The notes under the pieces were generated by a model. That model was not told where the DNA came from, searched no databases, and saw only the letters and a program-made list of their open reading frames with translations. This document shows, one piece after another, positions 46,895-54,510 of a stretch of 64,000 nucleotides of DNA. Within the stretch, counting starts at the first letter, position 1. Each line of letters opens with the position of its first letter. This DNA comes from Candidatus Kuenenia hertensis (GTDB lineage: Bacteria > Planctomycetota > Brocadiia > Brocadiales > Brocadiaceae), in NCBI GenBank assembly GCA_021646465.1, contig SOET01000002.1:1-64000 (forward strand), given 5' to 3'. The translations under genes and the position numbers were made by a program.

Positions 46895-47672
46895 ATACTA
46901 TTCTCTCCAGGTGTTTGCAATAACTTTCGATTGAATGCCTGTTAAATAATTTGCGTTTCATGAAAACATTTCTCAGGAAATAAAACAATCTATCTAAAAA
47001 CGGAACATCTGAAATTATCTTTCTGCCTTTTAGAAAACAAAGGTCTCCTGTGTGTTTATACTCAGAATTAAAAGGGTAGGCCGGTATCGGGTCACCTGCA
47101 TTGACAAAACGACATCCATACAATTCTGTTGTCCCATCGTTGTGTTTTGGCGACCCAAACGTATATGTTGTTATTGTATGCCTTGTTTTGGCATATATTT
47201 CATCCGCAGCGACTTTGGCAATCGCCCCGCCAAGGCTATGTCCTACAATGTATATCCTGTTGAAAATTGTCGGAAAATACTCTGGTATATTTTCCAAAAC
47301 AGCATCTTTGACGTAATTAAATGCCCTGTAAAATCCTCTATGTCTCTTTCCATCTATTGTCTCGTAAAATCTGCTGTCAAGGTCTGCAATTAAATCTCTG
47401 TAATCGTCAAGTTCTGTCCCACGAAACACAAGAAAGTAATTGTCTTCTCTTTTTGCAAGATATGCCTGTGTGCCATTATTGTTGAAGATGTTCACTAAAT
47501 CTATTTTAATCTCTTTGAGTCTATCATTCAGGACTTTTAAATCCATATTTGTCTTTTCAAAAGGCAAATAAGCCAACCCTGAAAGCTTTGCCATAAGGTA
47601 TGCTTTTTCAGTAAATGACAAGCTATCAAAATTGCTGTTAAATAATAGTATATCTCTCTCGGTGAATTTCAT
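46884..47672 (-). CDS. Class 3 lipase-type alpha/beta hydrolase in the lysis region
   Basis: The 262-residue protein has the class 3 lipase signature: nucleophile elbow VGHSLGG with Ser146, an aspartate in FVNAGDPIPAYP (about Asp194), a histidine near the end (RHSIESY, about His246), and FRGTELDDYRDLIADLD with the oxyanion-hole region. Such enzymes cleave ester bonds of glycerolipids. It has no signal peptide. It lies between the terminase and replication modules with two holin-like membrane proteins nearby. Use of a lipase in phage exit is inferred, in analogy to lipid-cleaving lysis enzymes of other phages. Confidence 0.85.
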   Translation of the reverse strand: MKFTERDILLFNSNFDSLSFTEKAYLMAKLSGLAYLPFEKTNMDLKVLNDRLKEIKIDLVNIFNNNGTQAYLAKREDNYFLVFRGTELDDYRDLIADLDSRFYETIDGKRHRGFYRAFNYVKDAVLENIPEYFPTIFNRIYIVGHSLGGAIAKVAADEIYAKTRHTITTYTFGSPKHNDGTTELYGCRFVNAGDPIPAYPFNSEYKHTGDLCFLKGRKIISDVPFLDRLFYFLRNVFMKRKLFNRHSIESYCKHLERIVYDR

Positions 47673-48049
47673 GTTTTTGGACTAATTCCATAATTCCCAT
47701 TATGCCTGTCATGTAATTCACTGATTTTCGACTTATTCCAGTTCGTCACACGGCTGTAGTAGCCCACAATCCTTGTCACCCCCCACACCTTCACCGTTAC
47801 GCCGGTGGCAAGCGCCTCAGCGATATCGTCAACCTCCTGCGCCATAATCGCCGCCAGGCTGATCTGGTCGGCCTCCTTTGTCTGGTGGTTTACCACCTTT
47901 ATGTAGTGCGTCTCCGGCGTTTCGCCCGGTATATCGCCATCTATCTCAAGGTGTCCGTAACGGTTGATTGCCGATTCAAAAGCCACAAGCTTCCTCTCCA
48001 GCGCATCTCTCACATCCAACTGTTTTTCGTCCAACACTGCATTTTCCAT
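47669..48049 (-). CDS. Stand-alone glycyl-radical-type domain (NrdD C-terminus-like)
   Basis: From the ATG at 48049, with the strong ribosome site AAGGAGGAA, the product has 126 residues. The end (VWGVTRIVGYYSRVTNWNKSKISELHDR) resembles the C-terminus of anaerobic ribonucleotide reductase NrdD, where the RxxGY glycine (here about Gly96) carries the radical. The rest of NrdD is absent. Similar stand-alone domains (YfiD/GrcA for pyruvate formate-lyase) replace damaged radical domains. Repair of host NrdD is therefore one possibility; a loss of catalytic meaning is another. It overlaps the lipase start by 4 nt. Confidence 0.55.
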   Translation of the reverse strand: MENAVLDEKQLDVRDALERKLVAFESAINRYGHLEIDGDIPGETPETHYIKVVNHQTKEADQISLAAIMAQEVDDIAEALATGVTVKVWGVTRIVGYYSRVTNWNKSKISELHDRHNGNYGISPKT

Positions 48050-48075
48050 ATTCTTTCCTCCTTGATGAAAACGAC

Positions 48076-48336
48076 TCACGGTGTTGCCGCACCCTTTGCT
48101 AATTCCGATAAATTCAACAAAACTTTTTCTAACTCACCGCCGGTTCCTTTAGAACTTTCCAACGTAATCGCTTTTTTATCCTGCCCTATATCCGCCGTAA
48201 AACCCTGGATTTCCATCCAACCAATACGGGAATATCTAAATTTTTCACCATTTGCAGTTTCATATTTTACGCTGGCACATCCGCAGAAACAAAACGCCAT
48301 AATCACACAAAGCGCCATAAACGGCAGATATCTCAT
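48076..48336 (-). CDS. Small lipoprotein, spanin-like position
   Basis: The 86-residue protein has a signal peptide ending in the lipobox FCGC (cysteine about residue 20) and so is a membrane lipoprotein. The mature part is about 65 residues and mixed polar. It overlaps the upstream gene by 4 nt. In a lysis cassette such a lipoprotein could be an outer-membrane spanin, but the family is not recognised. Confidence 0.6.
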   Translation of the reverse strand: MRYLPFMALCVIMAFCFCGCASVKYETANGEKFRYSRIGWMEIQGFTADIGQDKKAITLESSKGTGGELEKVLLNLSELAKGAATP

Positions 48337-48500
48337 CTTTTCCCCCCTATGAAAGAAGTTATATCTCTCAATGTACCAACAATTCTTGTCAGCTTTTCAT
48401 CTGCATCATGCGGTTTTAAATCCCTGATTATTTCAAGATCATCAGCTAAAGATTTCAAATTTTCCTGTATTTCAATTTTTGTTAAACAACAATTTACCAT
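48333..48500 (-). CDS. 55-residue helical protein of the lysis-like cassette
   Basis: A 56-codon frame starts at the ATG at 48500, directly against the stop of the holin-like gene, and ends in a 4-nt overlap with the lipoprotein start. The product begins MVNCCLTKIEIQENLKSLADD and is acidic and helical. No family is known. The tight overlaps on both sides argue that it is real although it is short. Confidence 0.6.
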   Translation of the reverse strand: MVNCCLTKIEIQENLKSLADDLEIIRDLKPHDADEKLTRIVGTLRDITSFIGGKR

Positions 48501-48725
48501 TTACGGTCCTTTCTTTTTATCCAGCCAGAATTGCGCGCCAATTCCCGAACAGGTTATAAATCCTATTGCATAAAAAGCCTCATGTACAATCTCACGTGTT
48601 TCCAATCTCATTGCTTCGGGCAATGTCAAATAATATAACGTTACTACAGTAATAGCCGCCATGCCCGCGATAGAAATCAAAAGCTTTCTGGATGTTACTT
48701 TTTCGGTAATCTGCACTTTATCCAT
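48501..48725 (-). CDS. Two-span small membrane protein, probable holin
   Basis: From the ATG at 48725 the protein has 74 residues with two hydrophobic segments (LLISIAGMAAITVVTLYYL and AFYAIGFITCSGIGAQFWL) and a short charged tail DKKKGP. This is the topology of class II/III holins. It is followed without gap by the next gene. It would form membrane lesions that start lysis. A TTG two codons upstream is an alternative start. Confidence 0.6.
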   Translation of the reverse strand: MDKVQITEKVTSRKLLISIAGMAAITVVTLYYLTLPEAMRLETREIVHEAFYAIGFITCSGIGAQFWLDKKKGP

Positions 48726-48897
48726 GGCCAAGACCAGTCAGTGTACACCTATCGCAACCATAGAAACTACTAATGCTCCGGTACATAGTTGTTTTACAGT
48801 CAACACAATGTGCCGATATTCTTTCTTTTAGTATTTCAAGCATTTTTTTGAGATTCTGATTTTCAGTTAATAAATTTATTTTTTCTATTGAATTCAT
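48718..48897 (-). CDS. 59-residue zinc-ribbon-like protein
   Basis: The frame from the ATG at 48897 to 48718 encodes a short coiled helix (INLLTENQNLKKMLEILKE) followed by four cysteines in two pairs (HCVDC and GCDRC), a likely zinc knuckle. It overlaps the holin-like start by 8 nt. No clear ribosome site is present. Its role is unknown. The 190 nt upstream (48898-49086) hold no recognised feature and may contain a promoter. Confidence 0.5.
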   Translation of the reverse strand: MNSIEKINLLTENQNLKKMLEILKERISAHCVDCKTTMYRSISSFYGCDRCTLTGLGHG

Positions 48898-49086
48898 CAG
48901 AAAAGCAATGGTTTTCTAAAAATTAAAGGTATCTAAAAAATTTAAAATCTAGCGAAGTTCTGGGCTGGTTCACCACCCGCAACGAAAGGCTTCTGGAAGT
49001 ACCTTGAGCACTTATACTTACACACACAATGTTTAGAAACATAAACGTTTCAGAAATTAAACGCCGAGTCATAAGTATGTTAATGT

Positions 49087-49698
49087 TCACCTTTTGTTCA
49101 CCATACCTTTTGATAAGAAATTAAGCTCATGATTCAATCGCTTGGTTAAGTTCTGGTCGATGGTATCGCGTATCTTCTTAGCAACTTTTTTGTTTGCATA
49201 AAGCTGTGTGATAGACGGACCAAACAAAGAGCGCCTTGCCTCAGCATCCTTGAGATAAAAGGCTTTATCTTTGCGCCTGCTTGTGCGATGTGTCTTGGGC
49301 AGTTTAGGGTCGCGCAGGAACACCCATTGTTCTGATTCACCTTTTTTCCAAGGTGCGATGAAAGAATGGGGTATCAGTTTGCGCCCCCCTGTTTTTTTAA
49401 TTCTAACCGTGGCGCCTTTATTTGTTTTCCGTGCTCCGTATTTCATCAGTCCCAGCCTACCTGAGCGCACAAAGATTTTATATTGCAGACGAGAGGCTTT
49501 GGCACGTATGGTCTTGCTTGCCTTTGAAATATCGCCTGCCTTGACGTTGTATTGCTCGCGTATCTGTTTACTTGCGGCAGTGCGTGCCTGGTCGCCTACG
49601 CGATTAAGTGATCGCACAATAGCTTTGCGTGTTAAGGCTTGTAGCTTTTTATTTTTGCGTAAAGCCTGTGAGAAATCTACATTTATGACTACGCTCAT
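49087..49698 (-). CDS. Minor tail protein Z-like
   Basis: The 203-residue, very basic protein matches the pattern of the prophage minor tail protein Z family: SLNRVGDQARTAASKQIREQYNVKAGDI, then a glycine/lysine-rich middle and the IAPWKKGESEQWVFLRD segment. gpZ is needed for correct tail ends in lambda. Here the gene is isolated, about 11 kb away from the other tail genes and upstream of the lysis-like cassette. Confidence 0.75.
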   Translation of the reverse strand: MSVVINVDFSQALRKNKKLQALTRKAIVRSLNRVGDQARTAASKQIREQYNVKAGDISKASKTIRAKASRLQYKIFVRSGRLGLMKYGARKTNKGATVRIKKTGGRKLIPHSFIAPWKKGESEQWVFLRDPKLPKTHRTSRRKDKAFYLKDAEARRSLFGPSITQLYANKKVAKKIRDTIDQNLTKRLNHELNFLSKGMVNKR

Positions 49699-49757
49699 GT
49701 GAGTAAAATAACAAAATAGTTTTTTTTGTCAAGTAAAATAATTTCAAAATGAAATAT

Positions 49758-50060
49758 TTATTGCACATTTGAAATAGAAGGAATAACCCAGCCATTGAAT
49801 ATTTTTTTAACCATATGCGTCTTTAGTAATAGATCAGGATTATCTTTACATTTGTCGTAAAGCTCATCAATTTCTTGAGGGAAGTAAATAGGGGTGTCAG
49901 GATATTCAGAGAGTAGGTTGTCGAATATTGATCTATCAAGAATGAGAATGATTTGGTCGTTGAACTTTGTTTGAATGGTCAAATACTTAGGTTTACTATG
50001 GTTGTCAGGTTTATTTATTATGTGTATATTATTTTTAAGATTTAATTGATTGAATTTCAT
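49758..50060 (-). CDS. Hypothetical AT-rich gene next to the repeat region
   Basis: The 100-residue protein (MKFNQLNLKNNIHIINK...) has no recognised domain. Its codons are more AT-rich than those of the neighbours. A partial copy of the repeat motif (CTATACACA, 50063-50071 in reverse) lies directly in front of the ATG, so the product or its promoter may be tied to that repeat. The function is unknown. Confidence 0.5.
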   Translation of the reverse strand: MKFNQLNLKNNIHIINKPDNHSKPKYLTIQTKFNDQIILILDRSIFDNLLSEYPDTPIYFPQEIDELYDKCKDNPDLLLKTHMVKKIFNGWVIPSISNVQ

Positions 50061-50113
50061 ATTGTGTATAGAGTATCTCTAGTCCTACCAAAAGTAGTAT
50101 AGATCAAAAAGCC

Positions 50114-50323
50114 GTGTGTATAGTTTTAAGTTGTTGTATTATAATTACTTATATATGTATTTACTACTAACTATACACACAGATTAAGATTTCTTGTTCA
50201 CCCTAAAACTTACCCATGCATGGGTGATTTACATAGTGGCCTCATTTCTCCGAAACGTGTGTATAGTTAGGCATGTTTCTTGGCTTAAAGACTTACACAG
50301 TAAGCACTTAAAACTATACACAC
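50114..50323. repeat. Two inverted pairs of AACTATACACAC around a 14-bp palindrome; candidate origin or operator
   Basis: Four perfect 12-bp copies occur in alternating orientation: GTGTGTATAGTT at 50114-50125 and 50257-50268, and AACTATACACAC at 50169-50180 and 50312-50323. Between the pairs lies the palindrome ACCCATGCATGGGT (50212-50225). Each pair can form a hairpin. The block fills the non-coding DNA between the end of the primase-helicase gene and the gene ending at 49758. Repeated protein-binding sites beside replication genes suggest a replication origin or operator set; which one cannot be read from sequence. Confidence 0.7.
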
Positions 50324-50330
50324 AGCTTTT

Positions 50331-53249
50331 TCAGTCTTCAAAGAATTCCGGGCATTCCCGTAAAAATCTACGCAGAAACTTAATAAACTTGGGTTTCTTA
50401 ACGTAACCTCTTTTGCCTGTGTCTAAAAGATTGTATCCTTTTAAATATTTCACTATATTAGCAACCTGCTCAATACTACATCCAATCTGCTCCGACAAAT
50501 CGTCCCTGCGAATATTGTCGTTAATCCTCAGAAAATAAATCGCCTTGAGGAAAATATCATTGTTTTCCCCAGGAGCATGCTTTTCATTTGCTCGTTTCTT
50601 CAGAAACCCTTCCTTGATCGATTCATAATCTTCCACCTGGTTGTTTTTTCTTTGTATTTCCGAATATGAATCCAGCCCGCAATTATCATGAGAGTATATT
50701 CCCGTAATAAGACGTTCGGCCATTGTAACATGCTCAGGCTTAACGATAAGCTGTGTAAAATTGTCATTAGTGGATAAGGTAAGCACAGCGAATGCCGTTG
50801 CGATCCTTGCAAGCGTATGCCGAAAATCTGACGGAGATACAAGCGGGATGTCGGTAGCATCGCCAAATATAGTGCTGACGGTTGTAGCAGTGTCCAGGCA
50901 TTCTGTTTCCGCTTCATCTGTAAATACAATCTGATTTGATTTCAGGTTCCATGCGAAATACACCAGCGCCCTCATCGTCGCAGGGGTAATTTTTTGATTA
51001 CCGTTTACGTGTGTTTTCCTATTCACCCTGCTAATAGATTTGACATTTCCGGCATTCACAAAGGCGGCTAAGTCAATTCTACGAATAACGGGAGCGGGAA
51101 AGATATTACGGAGCGATTCACAGCCATAACTGAACGTGTCCATTACTTTGTCATATTTGGGATTTGCCAACATTATTAATCGAGTCATGGACTCATAACC
51201 TTTTGACGCTACCCGGTCAATTTGCAAAAATCCTTCATCCATGCCCTTCGAAATTGTCCGCATATCTTCCTCTGCAATATACTGTATTTCATCTACCGTG
51301 AGAATCTTTCGGGAATTAGCCGGATACCTGCCGATCTTCACTTGCCAGCCTTTCTGCTTATGCTCTGACAGGGCATAGGCAAGGCCGGTCCTGGATGATG
51401 TAATACCGGAAAGACAATCGCCAATATTCAGGAATTCTGCTATCCTGGAATATGTTTGCGTCTTTCCAAGTCCGCTGTCGCCTATTATGAGCGATATCAG
51501 CCAGCCGCGTATGACTTCGGAATTAAATGGAATCCACAGCGGAGAACAATACGTCAGGAGTATCGTTAGTAATACTTCATCTTGTTCGTATATCTTCGTT
51601 ACATGGCTGGACAAATCCTCTATGATTTCCTCAAGAGAGAATTTCTGATACTCCCGTAAGTGTTTGATATTTTCATGGAGCTTGAATGCCTGGTAATCGT
51701 CCTCTTGTGGGATAAGGGATTCTATTAAGAACGTAACCTGCTGCGTCTTAGGATGGGTCTTGACATATCCGGTTGCAAGGTAGTTGCCAGGCTTAACACT
51801 GTCAGACGATAAATAATATACCTTTCGCTCAACAAGCTCCTGGTTCTGGCCGTTAATCAGGGTTACTGTGTTCCCTTCCTCATCCTTAGACTGTGTAATC
51901 CGGTTTACTTTCTGGTGACAAAAGAATTCCTTGATTGTGGTTCTCTTCATTATTTCAATGGCCGGTTTTTGCCCGTACTGGCAGCAAAACATCCGGAGCA
52001 TATGTATAACCTGCACGTTTGTTGACATGCAAATGCCAATATATTCCTGACTGTTATGCGGCACCTTAATTGGTCCAGCACATTCATAACACTTCCCCTC
52101 TTTCATCTTCTGGCAATATGTAATGCGAAATTCTTCTACAGCGTGAAACGCCTCTGAAGTCTCGCCGCACACAGTAATATCACATTGTATTTTTTTGTCA
52201 ATATATTCTTTTTTCTCAGCATCAACAAACGATTCAAGTTCAATGATTTGCTCAACAGTGTCTTCATCGTTTTTGTACCGGTAGCATGGTGTATCATCTA
52301 TTAATTTTTGTAGGTCAATTTCCGTAAGGCCGCGCTTGTGGAAATAATCCGTTATATCCTTATCATCTTTTGTACCTTTCAGCGGCAACATAATGTTTTT
52401 TATCGATGCAATGGCTGAATTTTTGAACGCTTTTAATACGATTCCGTTTACGGCCTTCTGTCCTTCGATATCACAGTCGTAAATAATAACAACATCTTTT
52501 CCGCTAAAATGCGAAACCCATTCAGGTTTAAAGGTTCCGCAGCCAGCCGTACCAGTGACGGCCATGAAGCCTTCCTGCTGTAGTAAAAGTCTGTCCCATT
52601 CACCTTCAGTAATTATAATTTGCTTGCCTTTATAACTTGCAAATTCTGGCAATCCGTAAATGCGTGCTTCCCCATATTTCCACTGTCCAGTGCTGTAACT
52701 TATAATCTTTGGGTCTTTTTTCGCATTATAGAACCGTATATTAACAAGATTGCCTTTTGCATCGCGTATGGGGATAGTATATCGCTGTTTTTTTGCATCC
52801 CATCCGATTTCATATTTTTTGATGGTTTCCTGTGTAAGGCCTCGTTTTTCTATAAGATACTGTCTGACTTCATTGCTGGCTTCAAGCTTTGTGGCATATT
52901 CTTTTACAAGGCTTTCTGGAATGGGGGGCTTTTTGGGTTTGTCGTTGAACGGACGTTCAATATTGTACTTGTCTCCAAGAGCATATAGTGTTTCCTTAAA
53001 ATCATTTCCCGATGAGATCATTGTGAAATCAAACACACTTCCCTTGCCGCATCCGGAGAAGCAGACAAAGGAAAGGTTTTCTGCATTATAACCGAATGAA
53101 TTAGTTCGGTCATTGTGGAGCGGGCATCTGCATGAAATCCAGCCGTTGCCGCTCGGTTTTTGATCTTTCAGGTGGCCATATATGTCAGATGCGGAGATTT
53201 TTTCTAAAATCTTTTGTCGGTATGCTTCCCAAACGGCGTTATTTTGCAA
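50331..53249 (-). CDS. Primase fused to an MCM-like AAA+ replicative helicase
   Basis: The 972-residue protein combines several parts. A CHC2-type zinc finger comes first (Cys40, His45, Cys63, Cys67). A TOPRIM primase domain follows (ITEGEWDR with Glu215; IYDCDIEGQ around 257-264). Next is an OB-fold-like region (~370-515). An AAA+ core then shows Walker A GDSGLGKT (590-597), Walker B ILTVDEIQ (649-656), sensor MLANPK and an arginine-finger-like PAPVIRRIDL. A winged-helix-like tail follows. The core resembles the archaeal/eukaryotic MCM type more than DnaB. It should prime and unwind phage DNA. It is the last gene before the repeat region at 50.1-50.3 kb. Confidence 0.8.
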   Translation of the reverse strand: MQNNAVWEAYRQKILEKISASDIYGHLKDQKPSGNGWISCRCPLHNDRTNSFGYNAENLSFVCFSGCGKGSVFDFTMISSGNDFKETLYALGDKYNIERPFNDKPKKPPIPESLVKEYATKLEASNEVRQYLIEKRGLTQETIKKYEIGWDAKKQRYTIPIRDAKGNLVNIRFYNAKKDPKIISYSTGQWKYGEARIYGLPEFASYKGKQIIITEGEWDRLLLQQEGFMAVTGTAGCGTFKPEWVSHFSGKDVVIIYDCDIEGQKAVNGIVLKAFKNSAIASIKNIMLPLKGTKDDKDITDYFHKRGLTEIDLQKLIDDTPCYRYKNDEDTVEQIIELESFVDAEKKEYIDKKIQCDITVCGETSEAFHAVEEFRITYCQKMKEGKCYECAGPIKVPHNSQEYIGICMSTNVQVIHMLRMFCCQYGQKPAIEIMKRTTIKEFFCHQKVNRITQSKDEEGNTVTLINGQNQELVERKVYYLSSDSVKPGNYLATGYVKTHPKTQQVTFLIESLIPQEDDYQAFKLHENIKHLREYQKFSLEEIIEDLSSHVTKIYEQDEVLLTILLTYCSPLWIPFNSEVIRGWLISLIIGDSGLGKTQTYSRIAEFLNIGDCLSGITSSRTGLAYALSEHKQKGWQVKIGRYPANSRKILTVDEIQYIAEEDMRTISKGMDEGFLQIDRVASKGYESMTRLIMLANPKYDKVMDTFSYGCESLRNIFPAPVIRRIDLAAFVNAGNVKSISRVNRKTHVNGNQKITPATMRALVYFAWNLKSNQIVFTDEAETECLDTATTVSTIFGDATDIPLVSPSDFRHTLARIATAFAVLTLSTNDNFTQLIVKPEHVTMAERLITGIYSHDNCGLDSYSEIQRKNNQVEDYESIKEGFLKKRANEKHAPGENNDIFLKAIYFLRINDNIRRDDLSEQIGCSIEQVANIVKYLKGYNLLDTGKRGYVKKPKFIKFLRRFLRECPEFFED

Positions 53250-53284
53250 GTTTTACCCTTCTTCGTAGTTTATATTCTTTTTGG

Positions 53285-53464
53285 TTAATTCGGGCATCCA
53301 GAATGATATCGGGTTAGACACTCCATCTTTACGATCCATTTGCCATCTGCGCGTCTGTAGCCTACATCATGCGGATGGTAGCATTTTTTGTACGGGCAAT
53401 CCGCGTCTCTTGCCTCTGTCCATTGTCCTTTATATTCCCCAAGTTTCTTATTTCTTACTCTCAT
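53285..53464 (-). CDS. 59-residue cysteine-rich protein
   Basis: The frame from ATG 53464 to 53285 encodes MRVRNKKLGEYKGQWTEA and then four cysteines plus several histidines (CPYKKC, CLTRYHSGC), a probable zinc-binding fold. It overlaps the ERCC4 nuclease stop by 17 nt and ends 36 nt before the primase start, so it belongs to the replication operon. No family is recognised. Confidence 0.6.
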   Translation of the reverse strand: MRVRNKKLGEYKGQWTEARDADCPYKKCYHPHDVGYRRADGKWIVKMECLTRYHSGCPN

Positions 53465-53897
53465 TGCAATGCTTCCTAAATTTTTCCAGCAACCTCAATG
53501 TAAGCGTCATCCCGTAGTTCCTGTCATGGGCAAAAAACACATATGTTTTGTAGCGAATCGACCACATCAGCAGCGAATTAATCGCCGATTTTGGATTTAA
53601 CTTGGAATATGGCGGGGGTTGCAGGAAGTTTTTCAAATCCGATTCAATGACAATCGCCGCGTACTCGTAGTTTTTAAACCTTTCAAGCTCATTGATAAAC
53701 CGTTTCCTGCCTTGCCCGATAGTGCCATAAGCGTCGGCAAGCGTCTTGCGTTCGATGGTGATCCTTGTTTCATATCCTTCTATGCTGTAGTCGCCTGCGT
53801 CAAGCTTCCTGGTGACTGTCTTTACGTCAGGAAATTCATAAGGGAGCGATTCCCTGGTGTCTATTATGATAGTGAATTCATCCTTTTTAAATTCCAT
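53448..53897 (-). CDS. ERCC4-domain (XPF-like) nuclease
   Basis: From the ATG at 53897 the 149-residue protein is a single ERCC4 nuclease domain: IIIDTRE near residue 13, the middle LDAGDYSIEG, and the catalytic ITIERKTLAD (ERKxxxD). Phages use such enzymes for recombination or Holliday-junction and flap processing. The start overlaps the end of the serine recombinase gene by 11 nt; the longer frame up to 53957 would lie wholly inside that gene and is not preferred. Confidence 0.85.
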   Translation of the reverse strand: MEFKKDEFTIIIDTRESLPYEFPDVKTVTRKLDAGDYSIEGYETRITIERKTLADAYGTIGQGRKRFINELERFKNYEYAAIVIESDLKNFLQPPPYSKLNPKSAINSLLMWSIRYKTYVFFAHDRNYGMTLTLRLLEKFRKHCNESKK

Positions 53898-54510
53898 TAG
53901 ATTCGTTAGGCTTATTTTCTGCCTTATTTTTCTTCTTTCTTCCACCTCTTGCACCATAAAACCCTGCCGAATAACAAGTAAGAATTTTCATAATATCCTC
54001 TGCTAATTCTTCTTCATATTTCTTTTCTTTCGTCTCCACTACTTCAACAGTTATTTCCAAGTTTTTAAAGATTGCATCAAGATATTCATAACCAAACCGA
54101 GCAAGCCTGTCTTTGTATTCAATCAACACTCGTTCAACTTTGCATTCAAAGCACATCTTGATTAACTTGTGTATGCCGTTCCGCTTTTCGTTTATTCCAC
54201 TGGCAATCTCGTCAATCATCATATACTTGTAGCCTTTAGCTTCAGCGTGTTTTCTTAACCTGTCTTTTTGTCGTTCAAGGTTTTCTTTCTGCTTTGCAGT
54301 CGAACATCTGGCATAAATCACAGTCAACTTTTCTTGCTTCTCTTTCTCAACTCCCATATAAGCGTCTAAATCATCTTGACGGAAACGCCTGTGATTACCA
54401 TTAGTCTTGAAAGATTTCACTTTTCCATTGTTGGCAAGCGTCTTGAGCGTGTTAATTGACACACCAAGATAATCGCTTGCTTCTGTGATTTTATAGATGC
54501 GATTAGTCAT
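53887..54510 (-). CDS. IS607-type serine recombinase (MerR-like HTH + resolvase)
   Basis: From the ATG at 54510 the 207-residue protein has an N-terminal MerR-type helix-turn-helix (KITEASDYLGVSINTLKTLANNGKVKSF). A small serine-recombinase catalytic domain follows: YARCSTAKQ with nucleophile about Ser70, and KDRLARFG with the conserved arginines. This is the TnpA layout of IS607-family elements. No TnpB gene is nearby. The ATG overlaps the preceding NUMOD3 gene by 8 nt. The C-terminus is very basic (RGGRKKKNKAENK). It may be a mobile passenger or a domesticated phage recombinase. Confidence 0.85.
   Translation of the reverse strand: MTNRIYKITEASDYLGVSINTLKTLANNGKVKSFKTNGNHRRFRQDDLDAYMGVEKEKQEKLTVIYARCSTAKQKENLERQKDRLRKHAEAKGYKYMMIDEIASGINEKRNGIHKLIKMCFECKVERVLIEYKDRLARFGYEYLDAIFKNLEITVEVVETKEKKYEEELAEDIMKILTCYSAGFYGARGGRKKKNKAENKPNESNGI

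Noticed and set aside
47669-48049. A functional anaerobic ribonucleotide reductase
   Set aside because: Only the C-terminal glycyl-radical-like end is present; the catalytic and allosteric domains are missing.
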